A DNA stretch of 41,321 nt from an uncultured Dongia sp. (GCF_936916975.1 NZ_CAKZGO010000039.1:1-41321); one strand, 5' to 3'. Positions 5,849 to 14,997 are shown, numbered from the stretch's first letter. Program-made: numbers and translations. Notes: a model not told the origin generated them from the letters alone.

Positions 5849-8137
5849 TTAGGCTGCCTTCTTGGCACCAGCCTTCTTCGCATCCTCGATACCCTTGAGG
5901 ATACGCGGCGGCGACATCGGCAACTGCGTGAAGCGGACACCTGTCGCCGCGGCAACCGCGTTGGCGATGGCAGCGAGCGGCGGCACGATCGAGGTTTCAC
6001 CGACACCGCGCACACCGTAGGGATGGCCCGGGTTCGGGATCTCGAGGATCATCGTGTCGATCATCGGCAGATCCGAACAGACCGGAATGCGGTAGTCGAG
6101 GAAGCCCGCGTTCTGCAGACGCCCATCCTTGCCGTAGATGTATTCCTCGTTCAGCGCCCAGCCGATACCCTGGACGGCGCCGCCTTGGAACTGGCCTTCG
6201 ACATAGGCCGGGTGCACCGCCTTGCCGGCGTCCTGGATGACCGTATAGCGCACGATCTTCGAGGCGCCGGTTTCCTGATCGACCTCGATATCGCAGATAT
6301 GCGTCGCAAAGCTGACGCCGGCGCCATCGGCCGAATATTCGTGATGGCCGGCAATCGGACCGCCCGTGCCCGGCGACGCCGCGGCGATTTCCTTCAGGGA
6401 AAGCGGCGCAAAATCGCCGGCATTGGCACCGGCGGGCTTGGCAAAGCCCTTCTCCCAGGTGACCGCGTCTTCAGGGATGCCCCAGGTCGCTGCCGCGCGG
6501 GCGCACAGCTTCTTGATGGCGTCGCGGGCGGCGAGAATGCAGGCCATGCCGGTGGCAAAGGTCGTGCGGCTGCCATCGGTGACGTCGTTATGGCCGAGCG
6601 AGCTGGTGTCGGCGATGATCGCCCGCACCTGTTCATAGTTAATGCCGAGTTCTTCGGCCACCATCATGCACATCGACGCGCGAGAGCCGCCGATATCCGG
6701 CGAGCCCACCGACACCGTGATGGTGCCGTCGGTCGGGATATTGAGGCTGACGCAGGATTGGCCGCCGAAGTTGAACCAGAAGCCAGCCGCCATGCCGCGG
6801 CCCTGATTGGGACCGAGCGGCGCCTTGAAATGCGGATGGTTCTTGGCGGCTTCCAGCGTCGGCCCGAGGCCGATCGGGCCATAGACCGGACCGTAGGACG
6901 ATTTGGTGCCTTCACGCGCCGCATTCTTGATGCGGAAGTCGATGGGCGCCATGCCGAGCTTGTGGGCCAGTTCCTCGATGACGCTCTCGACCGCGAAATT
7001 GGCCATCGGCGCACCGGGCGCGCGATATGAAATCGTCTTCGGCCGGTTGCAGAGAACGTCGTAGCCAATGGCGCGGACGTTATCCAGATGGAACTGGGCA
7101 AAGGCGCTCATGGCACCGAATTCCGCCGGCGAGCAACCCGCGAACGGGCCACCCTGATAGCGGAAGGTGCCGTCGGCCGCTGTGATCAGGCCGTCCTTGG
7201 TGACGCCGATCTTGATATCCATCGAGGTGCTGGAGGTGGGGCCGGAGGCCTTGAAGACCTCGTCGCGGGTCATCACGACCTTCACCGGACGATTGGCCTT
7301 GCGCGAGAGCGCCAGCGCCACCGGCTCGATGAAGACGGTCGTCTTGCCGCCGAAGCCGCCGCCGATTTCCGACTGCGTCACCCGCAGGCGCGAGATGTCG
7401 ATACCGAGAATGCGCGCGCAAACGTCACGCACCATGTAATGGCCCTGGGTGCAGCACCATAGTTCCGCGGTGCCGTCCGGGGACATGCTGGCCAATGCCG
7501 CATGGGGCTCGATGTAGCCCTGATGCGTGGCTTCGGTCTTGAAGCTGCGCTCGATGATGATGTCGGCCTTTTTGAAGCCTTCTTCGACATCGCCATGGCC
7601 GAATTCGAAGCGGCGGGCGATGTTGGAAGCCTTCGTCGGCTTCGGATCGACACCGTCGGTGAACATCTTGCGGTTCAGCACCGGCGCGTTCGGCTTCATC
7701 GCCTCATCGACATCGGTGACATGGGGCAGAATTTCGTAATCGATCTTGATCAGCTTCAAGGCCTGGCGCGCAATGGCCGGCGTCGTGGCGGCTACGGCTG
7801 CCACGGCATGACCCTCATAGAGCGCCTTCTCGCGCGCCATGATGTTGTACATCGTGTCATAAAGCGCTGAATCGCCGTCCGTGTGATCCGGGAAATCATC
7901 CCGCGTGATCACGGCTTTCACGCCGGCGAGCTTTTCAGCTTTGCTCGTGTCAATGCTCTTGATCTTGGCATGGGCGTGGGGCGAGCGCAGGATGCGGCCG
8001 ACCAACTGGCCGGGTGCGGTGGCGTCGGCGCCGAATTTGGCACGGCCAGTCACCTTGTCGATGCCGTCCGGGCGCAGCGGACGCGTGCCGACGACGTTGT
8101 ATTTGCGCTTTGAATCGGGTGCGTTGTCGAGCGGCAT
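5849..8137 (-). CDS. Molybdenum hydroxylase large subunit, xanthine dehydrogenase family
   Basis: A 762-residue molybdopterin-binding subunit of the xanthine dehydrogenase family. The N-terminal a/b hammerhead domain (TGRAKFGADATAPGQLVGRI) is followed by the cofactor-binding domains. Glycine-rich segments such as SEIGGGFGGKT are present, and near the end is GVRGVGETS with the catalytic glutamate of the family. The CO-dehydrogenase active-site loop is absent; the corresponding place reads ISYRAPGAPMANF, so CO oxidation is unlikely. The subunit binds the Mo cofactor and the substrate, probably an N-heterocycle, aldehyde or aromatic compound; the sequence does not say which. Two bases separate it from the 2Fe-2S subunit stop. 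An AAGGGGG ribosome site precedes the ATG. Confidence 0.9.
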   Translation of the reverse strand: MPLDNAPDSKRKYNVVGTRPLRPDGIDKVTGRAKFGADATAPGQLVGRILRSPHAHAKIKSIDTSKAEKLAGVKAVITRDDFPDHTDGDSALYDTMYNIMAREKALYEGHAVAAVAATTPAIARQALKLIKIDYEILPHVTDVDEAMKPNAPVLNRKMFTDGVDPKPTKASNIARRFEFGHGDVEEGFKKADIIIERSFKTEATHQGYIEPHAALASMSPDGTAELWCCTQGHYMVRDVCARILGIDISRLRVTQSEIGGGFGGKTTVFIEPVALALSRKANRPVKVVMTRDEVFKASGPTSSTSMDIKIGVTKDGLITAADGTFRYQGGPFAGCSPAEFGAMSAFAQFHLDNVRAIGYDVLCNRPKTISYRAPGAPMANFAVESVIEELAHKLGMAPIDFRIKNAAREGTKSSYGPVYGPIGLGPTLEAAKNHPHFKAPLGPNQGRGMAAGFWFNFGGQSCVSLNIPTDGTITVSVGSPDIGGSRASMCMMVAEELGINYEQVRAIIADTSSLGHNDVTDGSRTTFATGMACILAARDAIKKLCARAAATWGIPEDAVTWEKGFAKPAGANAGDFAPLSLKEIAAASPGTGGPIAGHHEYSADGAGVSFATHICDIEVDQETGASKIVRYTVIQDAGKAVHPAYVEGQFQGGAVQGIGWALNEEYIYGKDGRLQNAGFLDYRIPVCSDLPMIDTMILEIPNPGHPYGVRGVGETSIVPPLAAIANAVAAATGVRFTQLPMSPPRILKGIEDAKKAGAKKAA

Positions 8138-8139
8138 GA

Positions 8140-8634
8140 TCAGGCCCCCTTACGGCTATTGGTTTTGCGCATTTCCTTGGCAGTGTCCTGCACGGCGCGC
8201 ACGATCTTGTCATAGCCCGTGCAGCGGCACAGATTGCCGGCAAGGCCAAAGCGGATTTCGGTTTCGGTCGGATCCGGATTCTTGTCGAGCAGCGACTTGG
8301 CCGCAATCAGGAAGCCCGGCGTGCAGACGCCGCATTGCAAAGCGGCGTGCTCGATGAACTTCTTCTGCAGCGGGTGCAGTTCCTCGCCATGCGCCATACC
8401 TTCGATGGTGCCGATATTGTGCCCTTCGATTTCGGCACCGAGCACCAGGCAGGAGCAGGTCAGGCGGCCATCGACGGTCACCGAACAGGCGCCGCAATCG
8501 CCGGTGCTGCAGCCTTCCTTGGCGCCCGTGAGGCCAAGGCGGTTGCGCAGCACATCGAGCAAGGTCTCATCCGCCTCGCAGATGAATTCAACCGGATCGC
8601 CATTGATCTTGGCGTTGACTGTAATGCCAGACAT
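8140..8634 (-). CDS. Molybdenum hydroxylase 2Fe-2S subunit
   Basis: A 164-residue small subunit carrying two [2Fe-2S] clusters. The plant-type ferredoxin cluster motif is EGCSTGDCGACSVTV with a further Cys in RLTCSCL. The second, alpha-helical cluster domain has CGVCTPGF and GNLCRCTGYDKI. It passes electrons from the Mo site to the FAD subunit. Length and motifs are complete. The ATG directly follows the stop of the FAD subunit gene with no gap, indicating translational coupling. Confidence 0.93.
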   Translation of the reverse strand: MSGITVNAKINGDPVEFICEADETLLDVLRNRLGLTGAKEGCSTGDCGACSVTVDGRLTCSCLVLGAEIEGHNIGTIEGMAHGEELHPLQKKFIEHAALQCGVCTPGFLIAAKSLLDKNPDPTETEIRFGLAGNLCRCTGYDKIVRAVQDTAKEMRKTNSRKGA

Positions 8635-9495
8635 TTACTTACCCCCAGCGCGCTTGCGCGCGATAACTGCGGCGCGGCGTGCGAGCACGCCAGCAACCTT
8701 GATGCGGAAATCGCGCGTACCGCGCTTGTCGTCGATCGGGCTGCAGGCAGCCGAGCAGGCCGCGGCCAGCGCATCCAATGCGGCCTTGTCCATCTTGGTG
8801 CCGATGAGCGCCTTGGCAGCGGCCGGCACCAGACGCACGGTCGGGGCCACGGCACCCAGCGCCACGCGCGCCTTGGTGACGACACCCTTGCCATCGAGCG
8901 TCAGGCTGACGCCGACACCGACCACGGCGATGTCCATCTCCGTGCGCGGGATGAAACGCAGATAGGCGTCACCCGATTTCGGCGGACGCTTCGGCAGCAC
9001 GATGCTTTCGATGATCTCGCCCTTTTTCAGCGAGGTCTTGCCGGGGCCAACCGGGATTTCTTCGGCGGCCACGGTGCGCTTGCCCTTGGGACCGACGATG
9101 ACGACCTTCGCGGCTGCAGCAACCAGCGCCGGGACGCTATCAGCAGCCGGCGAGGCATTGCACAGATTGCCGGTCATGGTGCAGCGGCCCTGCACCTGCT
9201 TGGAGCCAATGAGATTGGCGGCTTCGACCACCCCCGGCCATGCCTTCTTCAGCGCGGCATGTTCACCGAGTTCGGCACCGGAAACGGCGGAGCCGATCTT
9301 GAAGCCGGTTGCGGTCTTCTGGATCGTTTTGCTGCCATTGATGCTTTTGATATCGACGATCAGATCCGGTTCGATGAACCCGGTGCGGAGACGGACTAGC
9401 AGGTCGGTGCCGCCAGCGAGGATAAAGGCCTGGCCTTTTTCCTTGGCCAGCATTTGCGCCGCTGCCTTGAGGGTTGTCGGACGCTCGTATCTCAT
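8635..9495 (-). CDS. Molybdenum hydroxylase FAD-binding subunit
   Basis: A 286-residue FAD-binding subunit, first gene of the operon. It begins MRYERPTTLKAAAQMLAKEK and contains the FAD pyrophosphate-binding motif FILAGGTDLLVRLR and the second motif TMTGNLCNASPAADSVPAL. The start at 9495 fits the family N-terminus and has an AAGGAAG site; the longer frame to 9636 is rejected as unrelated leader. The subunit accepts electrons from the iron-sulfur clusters and passes them to the final acceptor. The 212 bases between it and the divergent gluconokinase gene should hold both promoters; I found no convincing boxes. Confidence 0.9.
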   Translation of the reverse strand: MRYERPTTLKAAAQMLAKEKGQAFILAGGTDLLVRLRTGFIEPDLIVDIKSINGSKTIQKTATGFKIGSAVSGAELGEHAALKKAWPGVVEAANLIGSKQVQGRCTMTGNLCNASPAADSVPALVAAAAKVVIVGPKGKRTVAAEEIPVGPGKTSLKKGEIIESIVLPKRPPKSGDAYLRFIPRTEMDIAVVGVGVSLTLDGKGVVTKARVALGAVAPTVRLVPAAAKALIGTKMDKAALDALAAACSAACSPIDDKRGTRDFRIKVAGVLARRAAVIARKRAGGK

Positions 9496-9707
9496 TCCTG
9501 GCTTCCTTTGGCTTGGAGGGCTGTTCGATTTACTCCGGCGGCACCCATTTGCACAATACCCCTGCTGGTGGATGGACGTTGATAAAGCCCCCTTCGCGCC
9601 GCAGGAGATGCCGCAGAAATCGGCTGTTTTCAGCACTAAGTTGCTGGTATGGGCCTAACACTTTGGATAATCTCAAAAATGCACGGCGAGGCGCATTTGG
9701 GGCGGCA

Positions 9708-10205
9708 ATGAGCGGAATGATCGTGTTGGTGATGGGCGTCAGCGGTGCCGGCAAGAGCACAATCGGCCGGGCGCTCGCCAATGCGCTGGGAGCCGAGTTC
9801 CTGGAAGCGGACGCGTTTCATTCCGACGCCAACGTCGCGAAGATGCAAAGCGGCGTGCCGCTCACCGATTCGGACCGCTGGCCCTGGCTGGACGCAATCG
9901 GCACCGCGCTCGACCAGGCGGTCCTGAAGGGGAGCAAGGTGGTGCTGGCCTGTTCCGCCCTGAAGCAGGCCTATCGCGACCGCTTGCTGACGGATGGCGG
10001 GCGACAGGGCCACATCGTGTTCCTGCAAGGCAATCCCGACCTCATCGCCGCGCGCCTCGCCGGCCGCAGCGGCCATTACATGCCGCCCACCTTGCTGCCC
10101 AGCCAATTGGCGACGCTGGAGCCACCGGGTGATGCCATCGTGGTCGATCTCAGTGACGAGCCGGAGGTCATTCTGGCGCAGATCCTGGCGAAGTTGCCGC
10201 GATAA
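9708..10205 (+). CDS. gntK: Gluconokinase
   Basis: A 165-residue P-loop kinase of the gluconokinase (GntK) family with Walker A GVSGAGKST near the N-terminus. The family segments EADAFHS, LTDSDRWPWL, VVLACSALKQAYRDRL and FLQGNPDLIAARLAGRSGHYMPPTLL are present. It phosphorylates D-gluconate to 6-phosphogluconate in the cytoplasm. The start at 9708 is preceded by a GGGGCGG stretch; an in-frame ATG at 9717 is also possible. Neighbouring sugar ABC transporter genes, the GntR-like LacI regulator at 15254-16270 and the SMP-30 lactonase suggest a gluconate-related pathway, but this gene is convergent with the transporter and separately transcribed. Confidence 0.93.
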   Translation: MSGMIVLVMGVSGAGKSTIGRALANALGAEFLEADAFHSDANVAKMQSGVPLTDSDRWPWLDAIGTALDQAVLKGSKVVLACSALKQAYRDRLLTDGGRQGHIVFLQGNPDLIAARLAGRSGHYMPPTLLPSQLATLEPPGDAIVVDLSDEPEVILAQILAKLPR

Positions 10206-10220
10206 TGCGGTCGCGGCAAA

Positions 10221-10273
10221 GCCCCCTCTCCCTAACCCTCCCCCACGTTGGGGGAGGGTTAGGGAGAGGGGGC
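10221..10273. terminator. 53-bp perfect palindrome between convergent genes
   Basis: Two perfectly complementary 25-base arms (10221-10245 and 10249-10273) surround a CGT loop. The arms are made of CCCTC/CCCTAACCC-type runs. The element lies 15 bases past the gluconokinase stop and 26 bases before the end of the convergent permease gene, so it can act as a terminator for both strands. CCCTCTCCC-type palindromes recur in many proteobacterial genomes and this is probably one such dispersed repeat. Confidence 0.85.
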
Positions 10274-10299
10274 GGTACGACTGGGTACAATCGCCGCCA

Positions 10300-11262
10300 T
10301 CAACTCACCTTCTTCTGCCGACCATAGATCAGCAGCATGCCGATGATGACAGCGCCGTAGATCAACTGCCGGCCGGCCTCGTCGATCTGCATGACCGAGA
10401 GGATCGATTGCAGCAGTGTGATCAGGATGACGCCGGCGATGGTCCCGATATAGGACCCGCGCCCGCCCAGGATATTGGTGCCACCCAGCACCACCGCCGC
10501 CACCGCCGGCAGCAGATATGGATCGCCCATGCTCTGATAGGCCTTGGTCGAATAGCCGGCGAGCAAGACGCCCGCAAAAGCCGACAGACCGCCCGAGGCC
10601 ATGAACGCCAGCATGATCACGCGCTGGGTCGGCAGGCCGGAGAGATAGGCAGCACGCTCCTTGTTACCGATCGCATAGACCGTGCGGCCGAAGGTGGTGC
10701 GGCCGAGCAGGAAGATGGTCGCCGCCCCGACGGCGATCCAGACGAACAGCGCATTGGGGATGTTGAGGATGCTGCGCCCGGTCGCCAGGAAATGCATCGT
10801 GTCGGTCGAATGATCCTGGGGCGCAAAGCCGCCGGTGCGCAACACCATCAATCCTTGCGCCACCGCATTCATGCCCAGCGTAAAGATCATCGAGGGGACG
10901 CGCAGATAGGCGACGCCAAAGCCGCTGATCAACCCCATGAACATACCGCAGGTAATGCCGAAGGGAATGGCGAGTGCCTCGCCCAGCGGCCCCCAGCCGG
11001 CAGCGGCGGTCGACATCATGCCGCCCACCGTCACCACCCATGGCACCGAGAGGTCGATCTGGCCCAGCAGCACGACCAGCATCATGCCTGTGGCGATGAG
11101 GCCCAGAAAGGACGCGACCTGCAATTGCTGCAGCAGATATTCCGGCGAGAGGAAGCTCGATGAATAGAGACTGCCGACCAGCAGCAGCACGATGATACAG
11201 CCGAAGGCCGCCAGGACCGGCTTGTCGACGCGTGCGAAAAAGGAGGACAAGGTCATGGTCAT
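10300..11262 (-). CDS. Sugar ABC transporter permease (RbsC-like), second copy
   Basis: A 320-residue permease of the ribose/xylose type (BPD_transp_2). About eight to ten membrane helices are evident, with the family motifs GQIDLSVPWVV, LRVPSMIFTLGMNAVAQG, GNKERAAYLSG and VLGGTNILGGRGSYIGTIAG. It is the last gene of a four-gene operon: binding protein, ATPase, permease, permease. The ATG follows the stop of the first permease directly. Two different permease genes imply a heterodimeric membrane channel, as in YtfT/YjfF-type transporters. Substrate is not readable from the sequence; the regulator suggests gluconate or another sugar acid or sugar. Confidence 0.9.
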   Translation of the reverse strand: MTMTLSSFFARVDKPVLAAFGCIIVLLLVGSLYSSSFLSPEYLLQQLQVASFLGLIATGMMLVVLLGQIDLSVPWVVTVGGMMSTAAAGWGPLGEALAIPFGITCGMFMGLISGFGVAYLRVPSMIFTLGMNAVAQGLMVLRTGGFAPQDHSTDTMHFLATGRSILNIPNALFVWIAVGAATIFLLGRTTFGRTVYAIGNKERAAYLSGLPTQRVIMLAFMASGGLSAFAGVLLAGYSTKAYQSMGDPYLLPAVAAVVLGGTNILGGRGSYIGTIAGVILITLLQSILSVMQIDEAGRQLIYGAVIIGMLLIYGRQKKVS

Positions 11263-11263
11263 A

Positions 11264-12244
11264 TCAGCCGAAAAGATCCAGGCGGTTCTTGATGCGCAGC
11301 AGCCGCAGCGACCCCAGGGTCACGGCACCCAATAGAATGACGCCCTGGAACAAGGGCTGCCACAGTGGGTCGAAATCGAACACGAACAGCAGATCGCCAA
11401 TGGTGCGCAGCACGAAGGCACCGAAGATGGCACCGATGGCGCTCCCTGCCCCACCGAACAGCGACACGCCGCCGATGACGACCGCGGCGATCGAGTTCAA
11501 GGTATAGGACCCGCCGATCGTGGCCGAGGCCTCGCCGGAATAGGTGATGAAGGTCAGCATCAACCCGCCGCAGGCCGAGAGCAGGCCGGAGACGATATAA
11601 GCCGTCAACCTGGCGCGGTCGATATTGACGCCCGACATGTAGGCCGCCGGTTCCGACGAGCCGATGGCATAGATGGCGCGACCCACTTCGGATCGGCGCA
11701 AGGGTATCCAGACTACCAGCACAATTCCCAGGAGGACGACCAAGGATGTCGGGATGCCGCCGGGCAATTGTTCGGTCAAGGCATCGGCCAGATCCGAATT
11801 GACGTCGCCGCCGGGGATCGGCCGCAGCCAGAGCGCGATGCCATAGAACATGGCGCCGGTGGCGAGCGTCGTGACGATCGGCTGCAGCCGACCATAGATG
11901 ACGATGATGCCGTTGAGGGCGCCGCAGATGACGCCGGCCAGCAGCACGACGACGACGCCGAAGGTGGTTTCCAGCGCCGAGCCGACCACCAGTTGGGACG
12001 CCAGGCAATTGGCCAGCACGAACACCATGCCGACCGACAGATCGATCCCGGCGGTGAGCACAACCAGGGTCTGCGCCATGGCAACCAGCGCCAGCAGCAC
12101 ACCTTTGTTGGCGGCGGTGGTCACCACCATGCCGCTGAAGCCGGCGGTGTGATTGCCGGTATAGATGCCGAACATGATGACGAACACGGCAACGGCAAGC
12201 AGCGTGCCCTTGTTCTCGGCCAGCCAATAGCGGAAATCACCCAA
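11264..12244 (-). CDS. Sugar ABC transporter permease (RbsC-like), first copy
   Basis: I propose a TTG start at 12244, giving 326 residues (GDFRYWLAENKGTLLAVAVF after the initiator). It has a GGGGGA site eight bases upstream and overlaps the ATPase stop by eight bases. The only upstream ATG reading (12343) would overlap the ATPase by over 100 bases and adds a non-homologous leader. Family motifs are present: LTAGIDLSVGMVFVLANCLA, GRLQPIVTTLATGAMFYGIA, GSSEPAAYMSG and VIGGVSLFGGAGSAIGAIFG. It pairs with the permease at 10300-11262 to form the membrane channel. Confidence 0.88.
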   Translation of the reverse strand: MGDFRYWLAENKGTLLAVAVFVIMFGIYTGNHTAGFSGMVVTTAANKGVLLALVAMAQTLVVLTAGIDLSVGMVFVLANCLASQLVVGSALETTFGVVVVLLAGVICGALNGIIVIYGRLQPIVTTLATGAMFYGIALWLRPIPGGDVNSDLADALTEQLPGGIPTSLVVLLGIVLVVWIPLRRSEVGRAIYAIGSSEPAAYMSGVNIDRARLTAYIVSGLLSACGGLMLTFITYSGEASATIGGSYTLNSIAAVVIGGVSLFGGAGSAIGAIFGAFVLRTIGDLLFVFDFDPLWQPLFQGVILLGAVTLGSLRLLRIKNRLDLFG

Positions 12245-13769
12245 GCTGAATTTCCCCCGGTTCTTGGATCCTGAAGGCGCTGCTGACCAGCGCGTGTTCG
12301 GTAATCTCGGCCCCCACCAATTCCCGCGTGATGGCGCCATCATACATCACCAGCACCCGGTCGCAGCAGCCGATCAACTCGTCATAATCGGTCGAATAGA
12401 ACAGGATCGTGGCGCCGTCATCGGCGAGCTTGCGCAGCAGCTGGTAGATTTCCTGCTTGGTGCCGACATCGATGCCCCGCGTCGGATCGTTGAGCAGGAT
12501 GATGCGGGGGGCGATCATCAGCCATTTGGCGATCACCACCTTCTGCTGGTTGCCGCCGGAGAGGGCGCCCACCGGAATGTCGAGATTGGCGGCCTTGATG
12601 GCGAGCAGTTTCACCATCGTGTCCACCGCATCCTGCTCGCGGCTGCGGTCGATGATGCCAAAGCGCGCCAGAGAATCCAGCGCCGGCAGAGTGAGGTTAT
12701 CGCGCACCGACATCGGCAGCATCAGCCCCTCGGTCTTGCGATCCTCGGGGATGAGAGCCATCGCCGAGGAGGACGCCTTGGCAGCGCGCGGACCGCGCGC
12801 GCGGCGCACCACGCCATTCACCGCGATGTCGCCGCTGACGCCGCGCAGCACGCCAAAAAGGGCGAGCAGCAATTCGCGCTGGCCTTGCCCATCAAGGCCA
12901 CCCAAGCCGACGATCTCGCCAGGACGCGCGGCAAAGGAAATGTCGTTGAGCTGATGGCTCCAGCAGAGGCCGGCCACTTCCAATGCCGGCGCGCCCTGCT
13001 TGGCCGCGTTCGGCTTGGGCGGAAAGACATGGCTGTATTCGCGCCCGATCATCAGCTCGACCACGTCGTTGCGGGATTTGCTGCCGGCCAGGTAGCTCGC
13101 CACATGCCGCCCGTTGCGGAAGACCGAACAATCATCGGCCAGTTCGTCGATTTCCTGCATCCGGTGGGAGATGTAGAGCAGCGCCAGCCCCTCGTCCCGG
13201 AGACGTTTGAGGACCGCAAAAACCTTGGCGACGTCGCCGGCGGTGAGGGCCGACGTGGCTTCATCCAATATGAGAATACGAGGCATTCTTGCCAATGCCT
13301 TGGCGATTTCGACCATCTGCCGGCGCGACAAAGGCAGGTCCTTAACCGGGGCCAGAGGGTGGATATCCTCGGCCCCCGCGCGGGCCAAAGCCTCCTCCGC
13401 AAAGCGCCGCTGCGCCCTTCGATCAATGAGACCGAAGCGGCGCGGCGGGTTGGCGATGGCGATGTTGTCGGCGACCGAGAGGTCGGGGATGAGCGACAAT
13501 TCCTGGAAGATGCAGGCAATCCCAGCCGCATTGGCGGCCTTGGGCGAGGGGAACAGGATCTTGGCACCGTCGAGGGCCATGTCGCCGGCATCCGCCTGGA
13601 CGACGCCGGACATGATCTTGATGAGTGTCGACTTGCCGGCGCCGTTTTCACCGAGCACGGCATGAATGCGGCCGGCCTCGACGCGCAGATGCGCTTCTTC
13701 GAGCGCGCGCACGCCGCCATAGCTTTTGGCAACGCCGTTCATCTGGAAAAGAGGAATATTGGCGTCCAT
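12237..13769 (-). CDS. Sugar ABC transporter ATP-binding protein (RbsA-like)
   Basis: A 510-residue double-domain ATPase of the sugar-uptake (CUT2) class. The N-terminal domain has Walker A GENGAGKST and Walker B LILDEATSAL. The C-terminal domain has the signature LSGGNQQKVVIAKWL and the usual degenerate Walker A (GLGGLDGQGQRE). It energises uptake at the inner membrane together with two permeases. The start at 13769 (MDANIPLFQMNGVAKSYGGV) has a GGGAAG site eight bases upstream; the frame continuing to 14036 is not homologous and overlaps the binding protein gene. It lies 79 bases after the binding protein gene and overlaps the next permease. Confidence 0.92.
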   Translation of the reverse strand: MDANIPLFQMNGVAKSYGGVRALEEAHLRVEAGRIHAVLGENGAGKSTLIKIMSGVVQADAGDMALDGAKILFPSPKAANAAGIACIFQELSLIPDLSVADNIAIANPPRRFGLIDRRAQRRFAEEALARAGAEDIHPLAPVKDLPLSRRQMVEIAKALARMPRILILDEATSALTAGDVAKVFAVLKRLRDEGLALLYISHRMQEIDELADDCSVFRNGRHVASYLAGSKSRNDVVELMIGREYSHVFPPKPNAAKQGAPALEVAGLCWSHQLNDISFAARPGEIVGLGGLDGQGQRELLLALFGVLRGVSGDIAVNGVVRRARGPRAAKASSSAMALIPEDRKTEGLMLPMSVRDNLTLPALDSLARFGIIDRSREQDAVDTMVKLLAIKAANLDIPVGALSGGNQQKVVIAKWLMIAPRIILLNDPTRGIDVGTKQEIYQLLRKLADDGATILFYSTDYDELIGCCDRVLVMYDGAITRELVGAEITEHALVSSAFRIQEPGEIQLG

Positions 13770-13848
13770 CAATTCGCTTCCCGAAAGATCACCGCCGCCC
13801 GGCTGGATCGCAGACAGGCGGCGGTGCAGCACATGCCGTCGTTGCGGA

Positions 13849-14997
13849 TTACTGATCCGTTTCCGACTGGCCCATGATTTCCTGGGCAGAGAAGTTGATG
13901 CCGCAGGTCGGGAAGGAGTTGCCGACGAAGAAATTGTCGGACTGGTCCTGGTAGAAGTTGTCGCCATCCTTGAAGTCAGGATCATTGACCTTGGCCAAAG
14001 GCAGGCGGATCGATTGCGGAACGACCTGCCCTTCAAGAGCCGCGATCGCGGTCTTGATGGCGACCGCCACCTGGGCCGGGCCGGTGCCGCCGGATGCGCA
14101 TTTCAGGCCTTCACCGGTATGCGCCGCACAAAGTTTGCGGAAGCCGTTTTCGGTTTCGCCGCCAACCGGCACGAAGGGATGGCCGGCATCCATCAGTGCC
14201 CGCACGGTCCCCGTCGAGCCACCCTGCACGGTGACGCCGACAAAGCTTTTATGGACGGCCACCGCATCGGCGGTCACCTTCTGCGCCGTGCCGTCATCCC
14301 ATTTGCCGACGACTTCGACGGTTTCCCACGGCTTGCCGGAAGCAGCGAGTGTTTCCTTGATGCCGTCATGGCGGTCACGGTCGACCGAAGTGCCCTCGAC
14401 GCCGCGCACTTCCAGCACCTTGCCGCCGCCGGGGATGTTGTCGATGAGCCACTGCGCCCAATAGACGCCGAGGCCCTTCTGATCGACGTTGACGTTGATG
14501 GCTTCGTCGGTGTCGAGCGTGTTGTCGAACGCCACCAGCACGATGCCGGCCTTGGCCGCGCGCTTGATCACCGGCTTGAAGGCGGCCGGGTTTTGGGCGT
14601 TGACGACGATCGCGTCATAGCCTGAAGCGATGAAGTTATCGACCGCCGCCAGCTGGGCTGCGAGGTCTTCGCCAGTCGAGACGACCTTGAATTCCTTGAG
14701 CTTGGCCTTGACGTCCGGCTGCTCGGCATAGGCCTTGGCCGTCTTGATCATCTGAATGCGCCAGGTATTGCCGATGAACCCGTTGGCCAGGGCGATCCGA
14801 TAGGGACCTTCCTTTTTCGGATACTGGAAATACTTGGTCTCGGGGGTCCAGGGGGCGAAGCATTCTGGCTCGGCGCCCGGGCCGGCCACGACTTCCTGGG
14901 CGAGGGCTGAGGTGGCAAGCGAGGTCGAGATGGCAGTGGCTGCCAGCAGCTTCAGCGCGCGCTGAAAGCTGGGCCGCCGGAATGTCGGCGTGAACAT
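13849..14997 (-). CDS. Periplasmic sugar-binding protein of the ABC transporter
   Basis: A 382-residue substrate-binding protein of the ribose-type fold (Peripla_BP_4). A Sec signal peptide covers about residues 1-33, ending in TSALA before QEVV. The mature protein has typical segments: YRIALANGFIGNTWRIQMIK, NFIASGYDAIVVNAQNP and KAGIVLVAFDNTLDTDEAIN. The start at 14997 has a GGGAGG ribosome site. It is the first gene of the transporter operon and is divergent from the LacI-type regulator. A sigma-70-like promoter with an overlapping palindromic operator lies at 15097-15125. The ligand is unknown; carbohydrate is implied by ATPase and permease class. Confidence 0.9.
   Translation of the reverse strand: MFTPTFRRPSFQRALKLLAATAISTSLATSALAQEVVAGPGAEPECFAPWTPETKYFQYPKKEGPYRIALANGFIGNTWRIQMIKTAKAYAEQPDVKAKLKEFKVVSTGEDLAAQLAAVDNFIASGYDAIVVNAQNPAAFKPVIKRAAKAGIVLVAFDNTLDTDEAINVNVDQKGLGVYWAQWLIDNIPGGGKVLEVRGVEGTSVDRDRHDGIKETLAASGKPWETVEVVGKWDDGTAQKVTADAVAVHKSFVGVTVQGGSTGTVRALMDAGHPFVPVGGETENGFRKLCAAHTGEGLKCASGGTGPAQVAVAIKTAIAALEGQVVPQSIRLPLAKVNDPDFKDGDNFYQDQSDNFFVGNSFPTCGINFSAQEIMGQSETDQ

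Noticed and set aside
5849-9495. Carbon monoxide dehydrogenase (coxMSL)
   Set aside because: Subunit make-up is the same, but the large subunit lacks the CO dehydrogenase active-site loop motif, and the gene order here is M-S-L with a MoaD-like gene and no cox accessory genes.
9640-9672. Sigma-70-like boxes TTGCTG and GATAAT before gluconokinase
   Set aside because: The spacer is 19 bases and the -35 is poor; not strong enough to annotate.
12264-13877. Plus-strand open frame of 537 codons opposite the sugar ABC ATPase
   Set aside because: Long only because of high GC; the minus strand encodes an intact ATPase with all motifs. The same holds for the long frames at 5777-7030, 25007-26398, 34719-36023 and 38160-39326.
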